Source of the DNA: Limibacillus halophilus
Lineage (GTDB): Bacteria > Pseudomonadota > Alphaproteobacteria > Kiloniellales > CECT-8803
NCBI RefSeq assembly: GCF_014191775.1
Contig: NZ_JACHXA010000010.1
Location: 93,165 to 157,164 of the forward strand
Direction of reading: 5' to 3'
Length of the DNA stretch: 64,000 nucleotides
The translations under genes were made by a program, and so were the position numbers. The notes below the pieces were generated by a model. It made no database searches. It was not told the DNA's origin and saw only the letters and a program-made list of their open reading frames with translations. Positions 7,025 through 16,647 of this stretch are shown here, one piece after another. The first letter of the stretch is position 1, and each line of letters begins with the position of its first letter.

Positions 7025-9496
7025 TCATAGTCGGGTACGATCCGCCTTGGGATCGTAGAGTGGTTTGAGCGAGGCTTCAGCCGGGTACCGAACGCCGGCG
7101 ACCTCGATCTCGTAGTGCGAGGCCAGTTGATCGGCTGCACTTTCGCCCTCCACACAAGGCACATAGCCCAGCCCGATGGCCCCACCCAGCCAGTGCCCAT
7201 AGTTGCCGGAGGTCAAGCGGCCTACGATCTTGCCGTCACGCAGGATCGGCTCGTTATGGAATAGCAAGGGCTCGGGGTCGGTTAGCTTGAACTGCAGCAT
7301 CCGGCGGCCAACCCCTGTCTGCTTTTTCGCAAGCACCGCCTCACGCCCTAGGAAGTCGCCGAAGCAGGACGTCGGCTTGTCTGTTTTGACCGCGAATCCC
7401 AGGCCCGCTTCCAGCACATGATCCTCGTCGGTTATGTCGTGGCCGAAGTGACGGAAAGCCTTTTCGATACGGCAGGAGTCCAGCACATGGAGACCGCAGA
7501 GCCGAAGTCCTTGCGACGGCCCTGCCTGAGCTATGCTGTCGAACACATGACCGGCCATCTCACTGGAGACGTAAAGCTCCCACCCCAACTCACCGACATA
7601 GGAAATTCGGTGAGCGCGTGCGATCCCGAGCCCGATCTCGATCTGCTGCATGGTCCCAAATGGGAAATCTTCGTTGGAAAGGGATTGCGGTGTCAGGGGT
7701 TGCAACAAGTCCCTGGCCTTGGGACCCATAACGCAGATTACCGCCTCCCCCGCCGTAACATCGACCGCCACGCAATGCGCCTCGTCCGGGATATTGCGCT
7801 TCAACCAAGCCATATCGCGCTGCAATGTCGCGCCCGGCGTGACCACTAGGAAGCTGGTTTCATCCAGGCGCGTAATGGTCACGTCCGCCTCAATACCGCC
7901 ATGCCGGTTGAGCCACTGCGTATAAACGATGCCGCCGGGCTCAACCGCTACGTCGTTGCCGGAAAGACGCTGCAAAACCGCCTCTGCGTCGCGGCCTTCG
8001 ACCCGTATCTTGCCAAAGGAAGACATATCGAACAGCCCAACTGCGCTGCGGACGGCCTTGTGCTCCTCTGCGGCATAAGCAAACCAGTTTTGCCGTTTCC
8101 AGCTGTAAGTGTATTCGGCTTTGCGGCCCTTCTCGATCTCGTCGGGCGGCAGGAACCAGTTGGCCCGCTCCCAGCCGCTTGCTTCGCCGAAACAGGCGCC
8201 GCGCGCAGCTAAACGCTCATGCAAGGGCGAGGTGCGCACGCCCCGCGCAGAGGCATACTGGCGGTAAGGATAGTGATCGGCATAAAGCAACCCCAGCGTC
8301 TCCGTGACCCGCTCCTTGAGATACCGCCTGTTGCCCTGGAAGGGCTGCATTCGGCGGATATCGACATCCCAGAGGTCAAAGGGAGGTTCGCCTGCATTCA
8401 TCCACTCGGCCAGTGCTTTTCCCGCGCCGCCCGCCGATTGAATCCCGATGGAATTGAACCCCGCCGCCACGAAGAAATTATTCAACTCCGGCGCTTCGCC
8501 CAACAGATAGCGGTCATCCGGCGTGAAACTTTCCGGGCCATTGAAGAACGTATGGATACCGGTCGATTCCAGAACCGGAAAGCGGTTCACCGCCTTTTCG
8601 AGAATCGGCTCGAAGTGTTCGAAATCCTCGGGCAGCTGATCGAAGCAGAAATCTTCGGGGATGCCGTCCAGCGCCCAAGGCTTTGAGACAGGCTCGAACG
8701 CACCCAGCAAAATCTTGCCCGCGTCTTCTTTGTAATAGGCGCATTCGTCCGGGACCCGCAGAACCGGCAATGTCGATGGCAGGCCGGGCACCGGTTCGGT
8801 GACGATGTAGAAGTGCTCGCACGCCTGCAACGGCACATTCACCCCCGCCATGCGGCCAACTTCGCGGCCCCACATGCCGGCGCAGTTCACGACATACTCA
8901 GCACGGACCTCGCCCTTGTCGGTCGAAACGCCGGTAACGCGCCCGGCCTCCTGGTGGATGGCGGTCACTTTGGTATTCTCGAAAATCCTGACCCCCCGGT
9001 TGCGCGCACCCTTGGCCAGTGCCAGCGCGATGTTGGCCGGATCGCCCTGCCCGTCGGTCGGCAGGAAGACACCGCCCTTCACCCCATCGAGATTTATGTA
9101 TGGGTGCTTTTCAAGACATTGCTCCGGTGACAGGACGTCCGCCCGCAAACCAAAGGTCGCCGCCATTGATGCGCCGCGCTTTAGCTCCTCGAAACGATCA
9201 TCGCTCAAAGCCAGGGCTAGCGAGCCGCGCTGGCGAAGCCCGGTCGCAACCTCTGTTTCCTCTTCCAAGGTGGCATACAATTCGGCGGTATACTTGGCTA
9301 GCTGGGTCATGTTGTAGGATGCGCGAAGCTGCCCGATCAGCCCCGCCGCGTGCCAGGTGGTCCCACTGGTGAGTTGTTTGCGTTCCAACAGTATGACGTC
9401 CCGCCAACCGAGCTTGGCCAGGTGATAGGCAACGGAACAGCCAATCACGCCGCCACCGATAATGACCGCTCGCGCTGACCCGGGAAAATCGTTCAT
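7025..9496 (-). CDS. GcvT-family FAD-dependent oxidoreductase (dimethylglycine/sarcosine dehydrogenase-like) 1
   Basis: 823 residues. The N-terminal half is a DAO-type flavoprotein: dinucleotide motif VIIGGGVIGC at about 10-20 and TTWHAAGLIG near 45-54, where dimethylglycine dehydrogenase carries covalent FAD on the His. The C-terminal ~400 residues are a GcvT/T-protein aminomethyltransferase fold (SFGKIRVEGRDAE, ISYVGELGWELYV) that passes the methyl carbon to tetrahydrofolate. Expected reaction: oxidative N-demethylation of a methylated glycine or similar amine. AGGAGA precedes the start, and only 12 bp separate it from the paralogue upstream. The exact substrate is not readable. Confidence 0.88.
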   Translation of the reverse strand: MNDFPGSARAVIIGGGVIGCSVAYHLAKLGWRDVILLERKQLTSGTTWHAAGLIGQLRASYNMTQLAKYTAELYATLEEETEVATGLRQRGSLALALSDDRFEELKRGASMAATFGLRADVLSPEQCLEKHPYINLDGVKGGVFLPTDGQGDPANIALALAKGARNRGVRIFENTKVTAIHQEAGRVTGVSTDKGEVRAEYVVNCAGMWGREVGRMAGVNVPLQACEHFYIVTEPVPGLPSTLPVLRVPDECAYYKEDAGKILLGAFEPVSKPWALDGIPEDFCFDQLPEDFEHFEPILEKAVNRFPVLESTGIHTFFNGPESFTPDDRYLLGEAPELNNFFVAAGFNSIGIQSAGGAGKALAEWMNAGEPPFDLWDVDIRRMQPFQGNRRYLKERVTETLGLLYADHYPYRQYASARGVRTSPLHERLAARGACFGEASGWERANWFLPPDEIEKGRKAEYTYSWKRQNWFAYAAEEHKAVRSAVGLFDMSSFGKIRVEGRDAEAVLQRLSGNDVAVEPGGIVYTQWLNRHGGIEADVTITRLDETSFLVVTPGATLQRDMAWLKRNIPDEAHCVAVDVTAGEAVICVMGPKARDLLQPLTPQSLSNEDFPFGTMQQIEIGLGIARAHRISYVGELGWELYVSSEMAGHVFDSIAQAGPSQGLRLCGLHVLDSCRIEKAFRHFGHDITDEDHVLEAGLGFAVKTDKPTSCFGDFLGREAVLAKKQTGVGRRMLQFKLTDPEPLLFHNEPILRDGKIVGRLTSGNYGHWLGGAIGLGYVPCVEGESAADQLASHYEIEVAGVRYPAEASLKPLYDPKADRTRL

Positions 9497-9508
9497 TCGA
9501 AATCTCTC

Positions 9509-11947
9509 CTAACTCTTCAATCGACTATTGCTCGGGTCGTAGAGCGGTTCGCTCCCGACCACGGCTGAAAAACGCTCGCCAAAAATATCGACTTCCAGGG
9601 CGGTGCCTTCGACCGCCAAATCACGGCGCACATAGGAAAGCGCAATCGACTTGCCGATACGGTGCCCGTAGCCGCCCGAAGTAACGAGCCCGACCCGCTC
9701 GCCATCCTTCCAGATCGTCGCCAGATAGGGCGCATCCGCAGTCCCAGCATCGACGATCAGCGGCACGAAACGCTCGCTTGGCCCCTTCTGCTTTTCCTGG
9801 AGCAGGGCGTCGCGCCCGACGAACGCTGCCTTGTCGAGCTTGACGAAACGGTCCAGCGCACCCGCCAGCGGAGAGAAGTCCGTGGAAAGGTCTTCCTTCC
9901 AGGATCGGTAACACTTCTCCAATCGCATTGCGTTCAGAGCATAGATGCCAAAGTCACGGATGCCTTCGGCCTCACCTGCCGTCCAGAGCGCTTGGTAAAC
10001 GCCGACCATGTACTCGTTCGGCAGGTGAATTTCCCAGCCCAACTCGCCGGCGTAACTGACCCGGATCGCGCGCCCACGAGCCATCCCGATCACGATCGGC
10101 TGGTGGCTTAACCAAGGGAAGTTCTCGCTGGAAAGGTCGTTCTCGCAAACCTGGGTCAGCACGGCGCGGCTCTTGGGACCCGTCAAAACCAGAGTGCCCC
10201 AAGCCGCCGTCACGTTATCGATCTTGATACCGGAATCAGCCGGCAAGTGCGCCAGCAGCCAGTCCCGGTCATGCCATTCAGCCCCTGACGCCGTCATCAG
10301 CCAGAAGTGATCCTCGGCAAAACGCGTTACCGTCATTTCGGTCAGGATGCGACCGGATTTGGTTGCAAAGTAGACCAGCCCGATCCGCCCGGGTTTGGGC
10401 AACGCGCCGGTGATCAGATCTTCCAGCCAAGCGGCGGCACCGTCGCCGGAAACCTCGAAGCGTGCAAAGCCAGGGAGATCGAGAATGCCAACCGCCTCCT
10501 GCACGGCCTTGCATTCCTCGCCGACGGCATCGAACCAATTAGTCCGGTGAAAGGAGAGTTGGTTTTCGGCTTCGTCCTTACCGGCTCTCGGGAACCAGCA
10601 GGCGCGTTCCCATCCGGCCCGCGCACCGAAGACGGCACCCTTGGCCCGGAGCGTTTCATAGAGGGGTGAGGTCTTGGCGGGGCGTCCCGCGGGCCGTTCC
10701 TCGTTGGGATAACCGATGGCATATTCACGTTGATAAAGCTCTACGGCCTTGGCGCGGGTATATTCTTTGGTAACGTAGCCGGTGAACCGTCTTGGGTCGA
10801 TCGACCACATATCCCATTCGGTCTCGCCCTCGACGACCCACTCCGCCAGGACCTTGCCCGCGCCACCGCCCTGAGTGATGCCAAAGGAGAAGACGCAAGC
10901 TTCGAAGGCGTTGGGCACGCCGGGCATGGGTCCGACCAGCGGATTGCCGTCCGGTGTGTAAGGTATCGGGCCGTTGATGACTTTCTGTATGCCTGCCTTG
11001 CCCAGGATCGGCACGCGGCGGCAGGCATCCTCGATATAGAATTCCAATCGCTCCAAGTCGTCCGGATAAAGCTGGAAGGAAAAATCCTCGGGCATCGGAT
11101 CGTTCTCGTTGACCCAATGCGGCGTCGCTTGCCACTCGTAGGGACCCAGGATCAAGCCGTCGCGTTCCTGACGCAGGTAATAGGAAATATCGGGATCGCG
11201 CAGCAATGGCACTTTCCCATTGAGCGCAGCCAGTTCCGGCACCGACTCTGTGACAAGATACTGATGCGCCATCGCGACGCTGGGAACGTCGCGCCCAAAG
11301 AAACGACCGACCTCTGCGGCCCTGTAACCTGCTGCGTTCACAACCTTCTCGCAGCGAATGCTGCCCTGCGCCGTGATCACTTCCCACTCGCCCGAAGCGA
11401 GGCGGCGCACATCCGTAACCGGCGCAAAGCGGATAATCTTGGCACCCAGATCGCGCGCGCCCTTAGCAAAGGCCTGGGTAAGCTGGGCCGGGTCGATATC
11501 GCCATCGGTGGGATCCCAGACGCCACCGAGAATATCGTGGGTTTCAAGAAAAGGGTGGGCGGCGCGCATCTCTTCGGTCGTCATCATATCGAAGTCGATG
11601 CCCTGGTGGCGCGCCATGCCGACCACGTGTTGAAACTCCTCCATGCGGTCCTTGCTGTGGGCCAGCCGGATCGAACCTGTATTGTGGTAGTTCATCGGAT
11701 AGTCCACCTCGTCGGCGAGACGGGTGTAGAGCGCGGTCGAATAGCGCTGCATCTTCATGATAGACCAGGAACCGGAGAAGCTTGGACAGTTGCCGGCAGC
11801 GTGCCAGGTCGAACCGGAGGTCAACTCGTTCTTCTCCAGCAGCACGCAGTCACTCCAACCCATCTTGGCTATGTGGTATAGGCTGGAGCAGCCAACGACA
11901 CCGCCACCGATGATCACGACACGGGCATGGGATGGAAGTTGGGCCAT
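9509..11947 (-). CDS. GcvT-family FAD-dependent oxidoreductase (dimethylglycine/sarcosine dehydrogenase-like) 2
   Basis: 812 residues with the same two-domain build as its downstream neighbour: FAD-binding VVIIGGGVVGC and STWHAAGNCPS at the N-terminus, GcvT domain with IRVSYAGELGWEIHLP at the C-terminus. The two are clearly divergent paralogues rather than a recent tandem copy (for example NCPSFSGS replaces LIGQLRAS after the HAAG motif), which suggests different substrates or successive demethylation steps. It lies 23 bp after the XRE-cupin regulator and 12 bp before the other dehydrogenase, in one operon that ends with the MttB-family gene. Confidence 0.88.
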   Translation of the reverse strand: MAQLPSHARVVIIGGGVVGCSSLYHIAKMGWSDCVLLEKNELTSGSTWHAAGNCPSFSGSWSIMKMQRYSTALYTRLADEVDYPMNYHNTGSIRLAHSKDRMEEFQHVVGMARHQGIDFDMMTTEEMRAAHPFLETHDILGGVWDPTDGDIDPAQLTQAFAKGARDLGAKIIRFAPVTDVRRLASGEWEVITAQGSIRCEKVVNAAGYRAAEVGRFFGRDVPSVAMAHQYLVTESVPELAALNGKVPLLRDPDISYYLRQERDGLILGPYEWQATPHWVNENDPMPEDFSFQLYPDDLERLEFYIEDACRRVPILGKAGIQKVINGPIPYTPDGNPLVGPMPGVPNAFEACVFSFGITQGGGAGKVLAEWVVEGETEWDMWSIDPRRFTGYVTKEYTRAKAVELYQREYAIGYPNEERPAGRPAKTSPLYETLRAKGAVFGARAGWERACWFPRAGKDEAENQLSFHRTNWFDAVGEECKAVQEAVGILDLPGFARFEVSGDGAAAWLEDLITGALPKPGRIGLVYFATKSGRILTEMTVTRFAEDHFWLMTASGAEWHDRDWLLAHLPADSGIKIDNVTAAWGTLVLTGPKSRAVLTQVCENDLSSENFPWLSHQPIVIGMARGRAIRVSYAGELGWEIHLPNEYMVGVYQALWTAGEAEGIRDFGIYALNAMRLEKCYRSWKEDLSTDFSPLAGALDRFVKLDKAAFVGRDALLQEKQKGPSERFVPLIVDAGTADAPYLATIWKDGERVGLVTSGGYGHRIGKSIALSYVRRDLAVEGTALEVDIFGERFSAVVGSEPLYDPSNSRLKS

Positions 11948-11970
11948 GGTCGCTTTTTCCTCTTCTTTGA

Positions 11971-12564
11971 TCAGTACACCGGCGGAGCGATCACCCAGAT
12001 CACCACCGCCGGTTCATCATGGGGATTTGCCCAGCGATGCGTTTCCCCCTTGAATCGGAAACTGTCGCCGGGATTGAGGTGGAATGAGCGTTCGCCGATC
12101 CACAAATCGAGCCGGCCAGCAACCAAATAGCCGGCTTCCTCGGTGGGACGCAGCGCCGGTTCCGGCAATGCGGATCCAGGTTCGAACACGCTCCGGAAAA
12201 TCTCGAAGCTGCCCCCCAGGTCAGGCGACAGCAATTCCTCTAGCAACCCATCCTTGCGGTCGCCCAGAACACGGCGCGACTGGGCGCGCACGATGTAACC
12301 GCGTTCTTCCTGCGGCGCCGCGTCGTTCTGGAAAAAGAAACCGAGCGGTAGTCCAAAAAGGGCCGCAATGTGCCGGAGGTCGGCGATCGAAGGTTCCGAC
12401 AAGCCCCGTTCGACCTGGCTAACCCAGCCAACCGAGCGCCCTAGCTTTGAGGCAATATCCTGGAGCGTGAGGCCGCGGGCCCGCCGCAAGGCGCGCAAAT
12501 CCGCGCCGACGCCACCCTTTTCCGCCTCGAAGGTCGCTTTGTCCAAAGCGCGGCTCCCTGCCAC
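11971..12564 (-). CDS. XRE-family regulator with C-terminal cupin
   Basis: 197 residues: a helix-turn-helix of the XRE type (LRALRRARGLTLQDIASKLG, about residues 23-75) and a C-terminal cupin sensor (PALRPTEEAGYLVAGRLDLWIGE through HRWANPHDEPAVVIWV). This architecture (PuuR/SutR-like) typically senses a small metabolite such as an amine. The predicted start is a GTG with no Shine-Dalgarno; a TTG at 12546 has GGGAG 7 nt upstream and may be the real start. It heads the operon of two demethylating dehydrogenases and the MttB homologue, so it is probably their regulator, perhaps through the palindrome just upstream. Confidence 0.85.
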   Translation of the reverse strand: MAGSRALDKATFEAEKGGVGADLRALRRARGLTLQDIASKLGRSVGWVSQVERGLSEPSIADLRHIAALFGLPLGFFFQNDAAPQEERGYIVRAQSRRVLGDRKDGLLEELLSPDLGGSFEIFRSVFEPGSALPEPALRPTEEAGYLVAGRLDLWIGERSFHLNPGDSFRFKGETHRWANPHDEPAVVIWVIAPPVY

Positions 12565-12590
12565 ATGAAATTTTTTTAGATTTTTTCATG
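12564..12590. promoter_or_regulatory. candidate operator palindrome upstream of the XRE-cupin operon
   Basis: Inverted repeat with 7-bp arms CATGAAA (12564-12570) and TTTCATG (12584-12590) around a 13-bp A/T-only-but-one spacer. It overlaps the predicted start of the regulator and lies in the only AT-rich stretch of the 69-bp gap before the LysR gene. The position suits autoregulation of the methylamine operon by the XRE-cupin protein; this is inference from location and symmetry. Confidence 0.4.
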
Positions 12591-12632
12591 AAAATTTCTG
12601 TCGATGCAAGAATTTTCACCATACTGATGCGA

Positions 12633-13541
12633 CTACGCATGCCCGGCGGTCTCCTCCAGGATCCAATCGCGCAGTATCCGCGCCGAAGCCGAGAGTCGCC
12701 GACCTTGAGGAACAAGCAGATAAAAGGAATCGCTGGCCAGGATTGCCTTTCCAATGCCCAAAGCTTCCAGGCGGCCGGACTGGACGGCCGCCGCGGCCAT
12801 CCAGCGCCGTAGCAGAGCAACACCCTGCCCCGCCTCGCACAATGCGAAAGCGGTAGCCACGGTATCGACTTCCAATACAGCCGGCGCCGCATTCGCCGAA
12901 GAGAGCTCAATCTTGGATTGGGCTGCCGACCACTCCTGCCAACCCTCCCGGTATCCGATAACTTCAATGAGCCGTTGCTGGGATAGCCATTCGCCTTTGT
13001 CCCGTTCTTTGGCCGCCATTGCCAAAGCCGGGTTCGCAAAAGGCTCAAGATAGTCCTCGGTGAGGCGAAACACCTCGTTACCGGGCCATCGGCCGTCGCC
13101 ATAGCGAATCTCAAGATCGATAGCGGCCTGATCAAAGTCAGAGGCCCATAAGGTGGTCAGAATGCGGAGCGGCACGGCCGGATGCCGATCCAAGAAACTC
13201 GTAATCCTTGGCAGCAACCAGTGGGCTTGAAAAGACGCCGTAGCGCGCAACTGCACGCCCTCTTTTTCCCGCCGACCGAAGAGCGCGTCCGTACCGCGTA
13301 GCAAGCTCTCGAAGGCCTGCTGGACGACCGGCCTATAGGCCTCGCCCGCCTCGGTCAGATTGATACCGCGCGGCAGCCGCTTGAAAAGCGGCCGTCCCAA
13401 GCGCTCCTCAAGCAAGCGCACCTGTTGACTGACTGCAGAAGGTGTCACGCCCAGCTCCTGCGCCGCACCGACAAAGCTGCCATTGCGCGCGGCCGCGTCG
13501 AAGGCCCGTAACCAGATCAAGGGGGGTAAGGTAATACTCAT
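12633..13541 (-). CDS. LysR-family regulator (GcvA-like)
   Basis: 302 residues. N-terminal winged helix of LysR type (LIWLRAFDAAARNGSFVGAAQELGVTPSAVSQQVRLLEERLG split over residues 8-50) followed by a periplasmic-binding-like effector domain (FQAHWLLPRITSFLDRHP, ATAFALCEAGQGVALL). The wording of the HTH and effector start is that of the GcvA branch. It diverges from the gamma-butyrobetaine dioxygenase-like gene with a short shared control region, the classic arrangement for a LysR regulator and its target, so it probably responds to butyrobetaine, carnitine or a product of them. Confidence 0.88.
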   Translation of the reverse strand: MSITLPPLIWLRAFDAAARNGSFVGAAQELGVTPSAVSQQVRLLEERLGRPLFKRLPRGINLTEAGEAYRPVVQQAFESLLRGTDALFGRREKEGVQLRATASFQAHWLLPRITSFLDRHPAVPLRILTTLWASDFDQAAIDLEIRYGDGRWPGNEVFRLTEDYLEPFANPALAMAAKERDKGEWLSQQRLIEVIGYREGWQEWSAAQSKIELSSANAAPAVLEVDTVATAFALCEAGQGVALLRRWMAAAAVQSGRLEALGIGKAILASDSFYLLVPQGRRLSASARILRDWILEETAGHA

Positions 13542-13664
13542 GACAAAGCCTAGCCTTAGTTTAACTTATTCTTAGGCCAAAGATTAGTCATTTGCTTGCG
13601 CCAGGCCAAGCACCGCATCTTCATGGCTAGCTTTGCGCCCCAACCCACAAGGACCTCGGAAACG

Positions 13665-14876
13665 ATGATCGCCCCAGCAAGCCAAGCCGGTTCGAGCCTC
13701 CAAGCGCGCAACGCTCCGCGCCCGGACATGGCCGACCCCGCGCCCTATCCATTGGTTTCGAGGCTAGTTGGCCTTGAGGCCACCGACGATGCCGTCAAAG
13801 CGCTGTGGGATGACCACCGGGAAAGCCAGTTCCACGCTGTCTGGCTGCGCGATAACTGCGCCTGCGCTACCTGCCGCCACCCCGCGACCCAGGAGCGGAC
13901 CTTTTTGCTTCTGGACGCTGAACAGCCAAGCTTGAGGGCCGCGACGATCCTGCCCGGCGGGCACCTCGAAGCGACCTTTGCCGACGGACACACCTCAAGC
14001 TTCGATGCTGGCTGGCTCCGGGCCAAGGCTTACGATGCCTGGGCCTTGGCCGAACGCGACCAGCCACCGGTCGAGTGGGCTGCCGACATGGAGATACCAA
14101 GGTTTCCTTTCGCCGAGGTGATGATGGGTTCGGAAGGGCTTGCCCGTTGGCTAAAGGGTTTGCTGGAGACCGGCATAGCCATCGTTACGGAAGCCCCGGC
14201 GGAATCGGGACGACTATTCGAAATCGTCAACCGTGTTCAAAACCCCAAGGAGACCAACTTCGGCACGCTGTTCGAGGTGTTTTCGAAGCCAAAGCCCAAT
14301 TCAAGCGCTTACACGTCCTTGGGCCTGGAACCGCACGCGGATCTGGTTAACTGGGCCTGCCCGCCGGATTTTCAGGCGCTTTTCTGCATCGAGAATAGCA
14401 CGGGCGGCGGTCGTTCCATTTTCGTCAACGCCATGACCGTAACCGAGGCCCTGAGGCTCCAGGACCCGGAAGCCTTCACATTGCTCTCCGAAGTTCCTGT
14501 CGAGTTTCGCTTCCAGGATGAAACCTGTGATCTGCGCCATCTAGCGCCGGTCGTCGAACTGGACCGCCAGGGAAGAATACGGCGCTTACGCTTCAACAAC
14601 TGGCTGCGCAATCAAACTTGTGCACCGGTGGAGAGCATGGCGGCCTGGTACCGTGCCTATGCAAAGCTCTGGAGCCTGATCCGGGATCGCCGCTATCAAC
14701 TGCGCCCGAGGCTGGCACCCGGCGAGATGGTGATCTTCGACAATGTCCGCGTCCTGCACGGTCGGGAAGCCTACGACGCGAATGCCGGCCGCCGTAACCT
14801 GGAAGGTTGTTACCTGGATCGTGACTGGGTCACAAGCTGCCTGCGATTGACGGACCGTGAGGCCGCAGCGCTTTAA
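13665..14876 (+). CDS. gamma-butyrobetaine dioxygenase-like TauD-family enzyme
   Basis: About 403 residues from the ATG at 13665, which has AAGGA/GGAA upstream; an ATG at 13623 is also possible. The N-terminal DUF971-type domain carries the zinc-site pattern seen in eukaryotic and bacterial butyrobetaine hydroxylases (WLRDNCACATCRHP; Cys65, Cys67, Cys70, His72). The C-terminal TauD domain has the HxD metal pair in LEPHADL (His224, Asp226), the distal His in VLHGREAYD and the 2OG-binding Arg in RNLEGCYLD. Expected reaction: 2-oxoglutarate-dependent hydroxylation of gamma-butyrobetaine to carnitine or of a close analogue. It is divergent from a LysR gene and overlaps the convergent glucosyltransferase by 4 bp. 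Confidence 0.82.
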   Translation: MIAPASQAGSSLQARNAPRPDMADPAPYPLVSRLVGLEATDDAVKALWDDHRESQFHAVWLRDNCACATCRHPATQERTFLLLDAEQPSLRAATILPGGHLEATFADGHTSSFDAGWLRAKAYDAWALAERDQPPVEWAADMEIPRFPFAEVMMGSEGLARWLKGLLETGIAIVTEAPAESGRLFEIVNRVQNPKETNFGTLFEVFSKPKPNSSAYTSLGLEPHADLVNWACPPDFQALFCIENSTGGGRSIFVNAMTVTEALRLQDPEAFTLLSEVPVEFRFQDETCDLRHLAPVVELDRQGRIRRLRFNNWLRNQTCAPVESMAAWYRAYAKLWSLIRDRRYQLRPRLAPGEMVIFDNVRVLHGREAYDANAGRRNLEGCYLDRDWVTSCLRLTDREAAAL

Positions 14877-16618
14877 GGGCCATCGTCCCCCAGCAGGACG
14901 ATCAGTATTCCTTCCGGTAACAGCTTGATGCTGGTCGGGTGTGGCCAGGGTTGCATGGCCGAGAGAGGGTCTCGGAACAGTCGGCGCACTTCCTTGTCTC
15001 GCAGCCGACCGGTAGGCCGGTCAAAGCGGATCGTGTTGGATGCACTGAGTTGCAGCAGATTGTACAGGCGAGTGGGGTGGCAATTCAAAACACCGCATTC
15101 AACGATGCTACTGTCCATGGGTCCCGCGTGGGCGGGCATTGCATAGGGTCGTTCACTCGCAGTCGGAAGGCGCCCGACAGGGTAAACAATCAGGGGTTTG
15201 GCACCGTTTTCCGTAACCGCCTCCAAGTCGCTCATGGCTTCGATCCGCTCTATCATGCGCGTGGCGATCGACCAGTCCCGGCGGTTCAGGTTGTAGGTGA
15301 CGAAACTCGCCGCATTGTGCTGAAACACGAAGATCAGTATGAGCGTCAGAGCAAGGCCCTTCATCAACCCCCCAATCAGCCCCCCGGTCAGCAGCCGTGG
15401 CGCACCTTCCAGCGCAAGCAAGGCGAAGCCCGCATAAGCCAGCGCTAAGGACACGATCCCGTTGTAGCGGTAGCTGTTGGGCGTACGCATGATCCCCAGC
15501 AGCCAAGGCAGAACCAAAAATCCGCAGGCCAATAATAATCCGACCCCGATGTACCAGACCGCATTCAACGGTTTCTGTTTCGAACCGCGATGGATGAGCG
15601 CCAAGGGATAGACCGCCAGCAGGCCGAGAAAGAGCCACTTGGCGAACTGGGGGACTAAGTGTTGTGGCAAGAACAAAAACTGCTCGAAATAGGCCAGGAA
15701 GCGCGCCAGGGTCATTTGCAATTCGCCCGTCGAACTCACCAAAGACCCGGATAGTGCATAGCCCTTGGCCATTTGTCCGAGACCGTAGGCCGTCTGCGTC
15801 ACGTAGACGGACAGACCGTAGAGGAATATCCCGCACCCGAAGATCACGACCATAAGGGCCAAACGTTTGACGAAGATAGTTGGTGCGACCTCGTCGAAAC
15901 CGTTGCGCAGCAACGCACGCATCCAGCCAAGGAGAAAAATCATTGGCGCCATTGGCGCCATCGCCTGGTACCCGGAGGCCGAAAGCGCCAGGCATAAACT
16001 TGACGCTAGGCCCAGGGACAGGGCTTTCAGCAGGCCTAGGGGTTGACCTTGCACCATCCGCCAGGCGAGCAGACCGCTCGCCAATGCCAGCAAGGTTGCA
16101 AGGCCCGCGTTGGGATGATTGTTCTTGAAATTGACCATCTCGGCCCAAAAAGGCGTCAAGACGAACAAACCCAGGAAAGCAAACCCCGCGAAGCGATCAT
16201 CCACCACCAGAAAACGCAGCGCCAACAACCCGCCCACCAGCCACAATGCGACCATAAAACTCAACGTGAAGGCCGGCGCGAAGAGTTTGTCGGCGAACAC
16301 CATCCAGATGTAGCGTTGCAGCCATCGTCCGAGCGACACGACGACATCGTACTGGTTGCCTTCTTTCCAGACGGCGGACCAGTCATCTCCCGCCAGGGTC
16401 ATGTTGAACATGACGAAGCCATAGGCGATCAGACAGAGCAGAATGACGACCAACAGGCCGTCTCTGTGGTGACCGATGAGATATTCGCTCCACCCGCAAA
16501 TGGGCTGGCTATTAGCCACGACCTTGCTTGATTCGGATTGCACCACTGTTATGCCCCCCAGCATGCAAGCGTCTTTTGTGGCGCTTGATTCTTGCCGATC
16601 TTTCGTTTGTTTTGGCAT
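14873..16618 (-). CDS. polytopic glucosyltransferase-domain membrane protein (GtrII/V-like)
   Basis: 581 residues with roughly 10-12 hydrophobic helices after a soluble ~55-residue N-terminus and before a ~120-residue C-terminal soluble tail. The sequence MTLAGDDWSAVW just after the first helix has the acidic motif of the Glucos_trans_II (GtrII/GtrV) family, membrane enzymes that transfer sugar from a lipid carrier to surface polysaccharide. LVVDDRFAG and the repeated glycine-rich helices fit. It is a single gene with no visible flippase or bactoprenol glucosyltransferase next to it. The acceptor is unknown. Confidence 0.65.
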   Translation of the reverse strand: MPKQTKDRQESSATKDACMLGGITVVQSESSKVVANSQPICGWSEYLIGHHRDGLLVVILLCLIAYGFVMFNMTLAGDDWSAVWKEGNQYDVVVSLGRWLQRYIWMVFADKLFAPAFTLSFMVALWLVGGLLALRFLVVDDRFAGFAFLGLFVLTPFWAEMVNFKNNHPNAGLATLLALASGLLAWRMVQGQPLGLLKALSLGLASSLCLALSASGYQAMAPMAPMIFLLGWMRALLRNGFDEVAPTIFVKRLALMVVIFGCGIFLYGLSVYVTQTAYGLGQMAKGYALSGSLVSSTGELQMTLARFLAYFEQFLFLPQHLVPQFAKWLFLGLLAVYPLALIHRGSKQKPLNAVWYIGVGLLLACGFLVLPWLLGIMRTPNSYRYNGIVSLALAYAGFALLALEGAPRLLTGGLIGGLMKGLALTLILIFVFQHNAASFVTYNLNRRDWSIATRMIERIEAMSDLEAVTENGAKPLIVYPVGRLPTASERPYAMPAHAGPMDSSIVECGVLNCHPTRLYNLLQLSASNTIRFDRPTGRLRDKEVRRLFRDPLSAMQPWPHPTSIKLLPEGILIVLLGDDGP

Positions 16619-16647
16619 GATCTAGGAAAGCTAGGCAAGAAAACGCT

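Noticed and set aside
10730..11881. 383-codon open frame on the plus strand
   Set aside because: It lies antisense to the FAD dehydrogenase gene, its product has no recognisable fold, and the minus-strand protein has clear flavin and GcvT motifs.
15153..16148. 331-codon minus-strand frame inside the glucosyltransferase
   Set aside because: Arg/Gly/Pro-rich out-of-frame shadow of a membrane protein with a good hydrophobic pattern.
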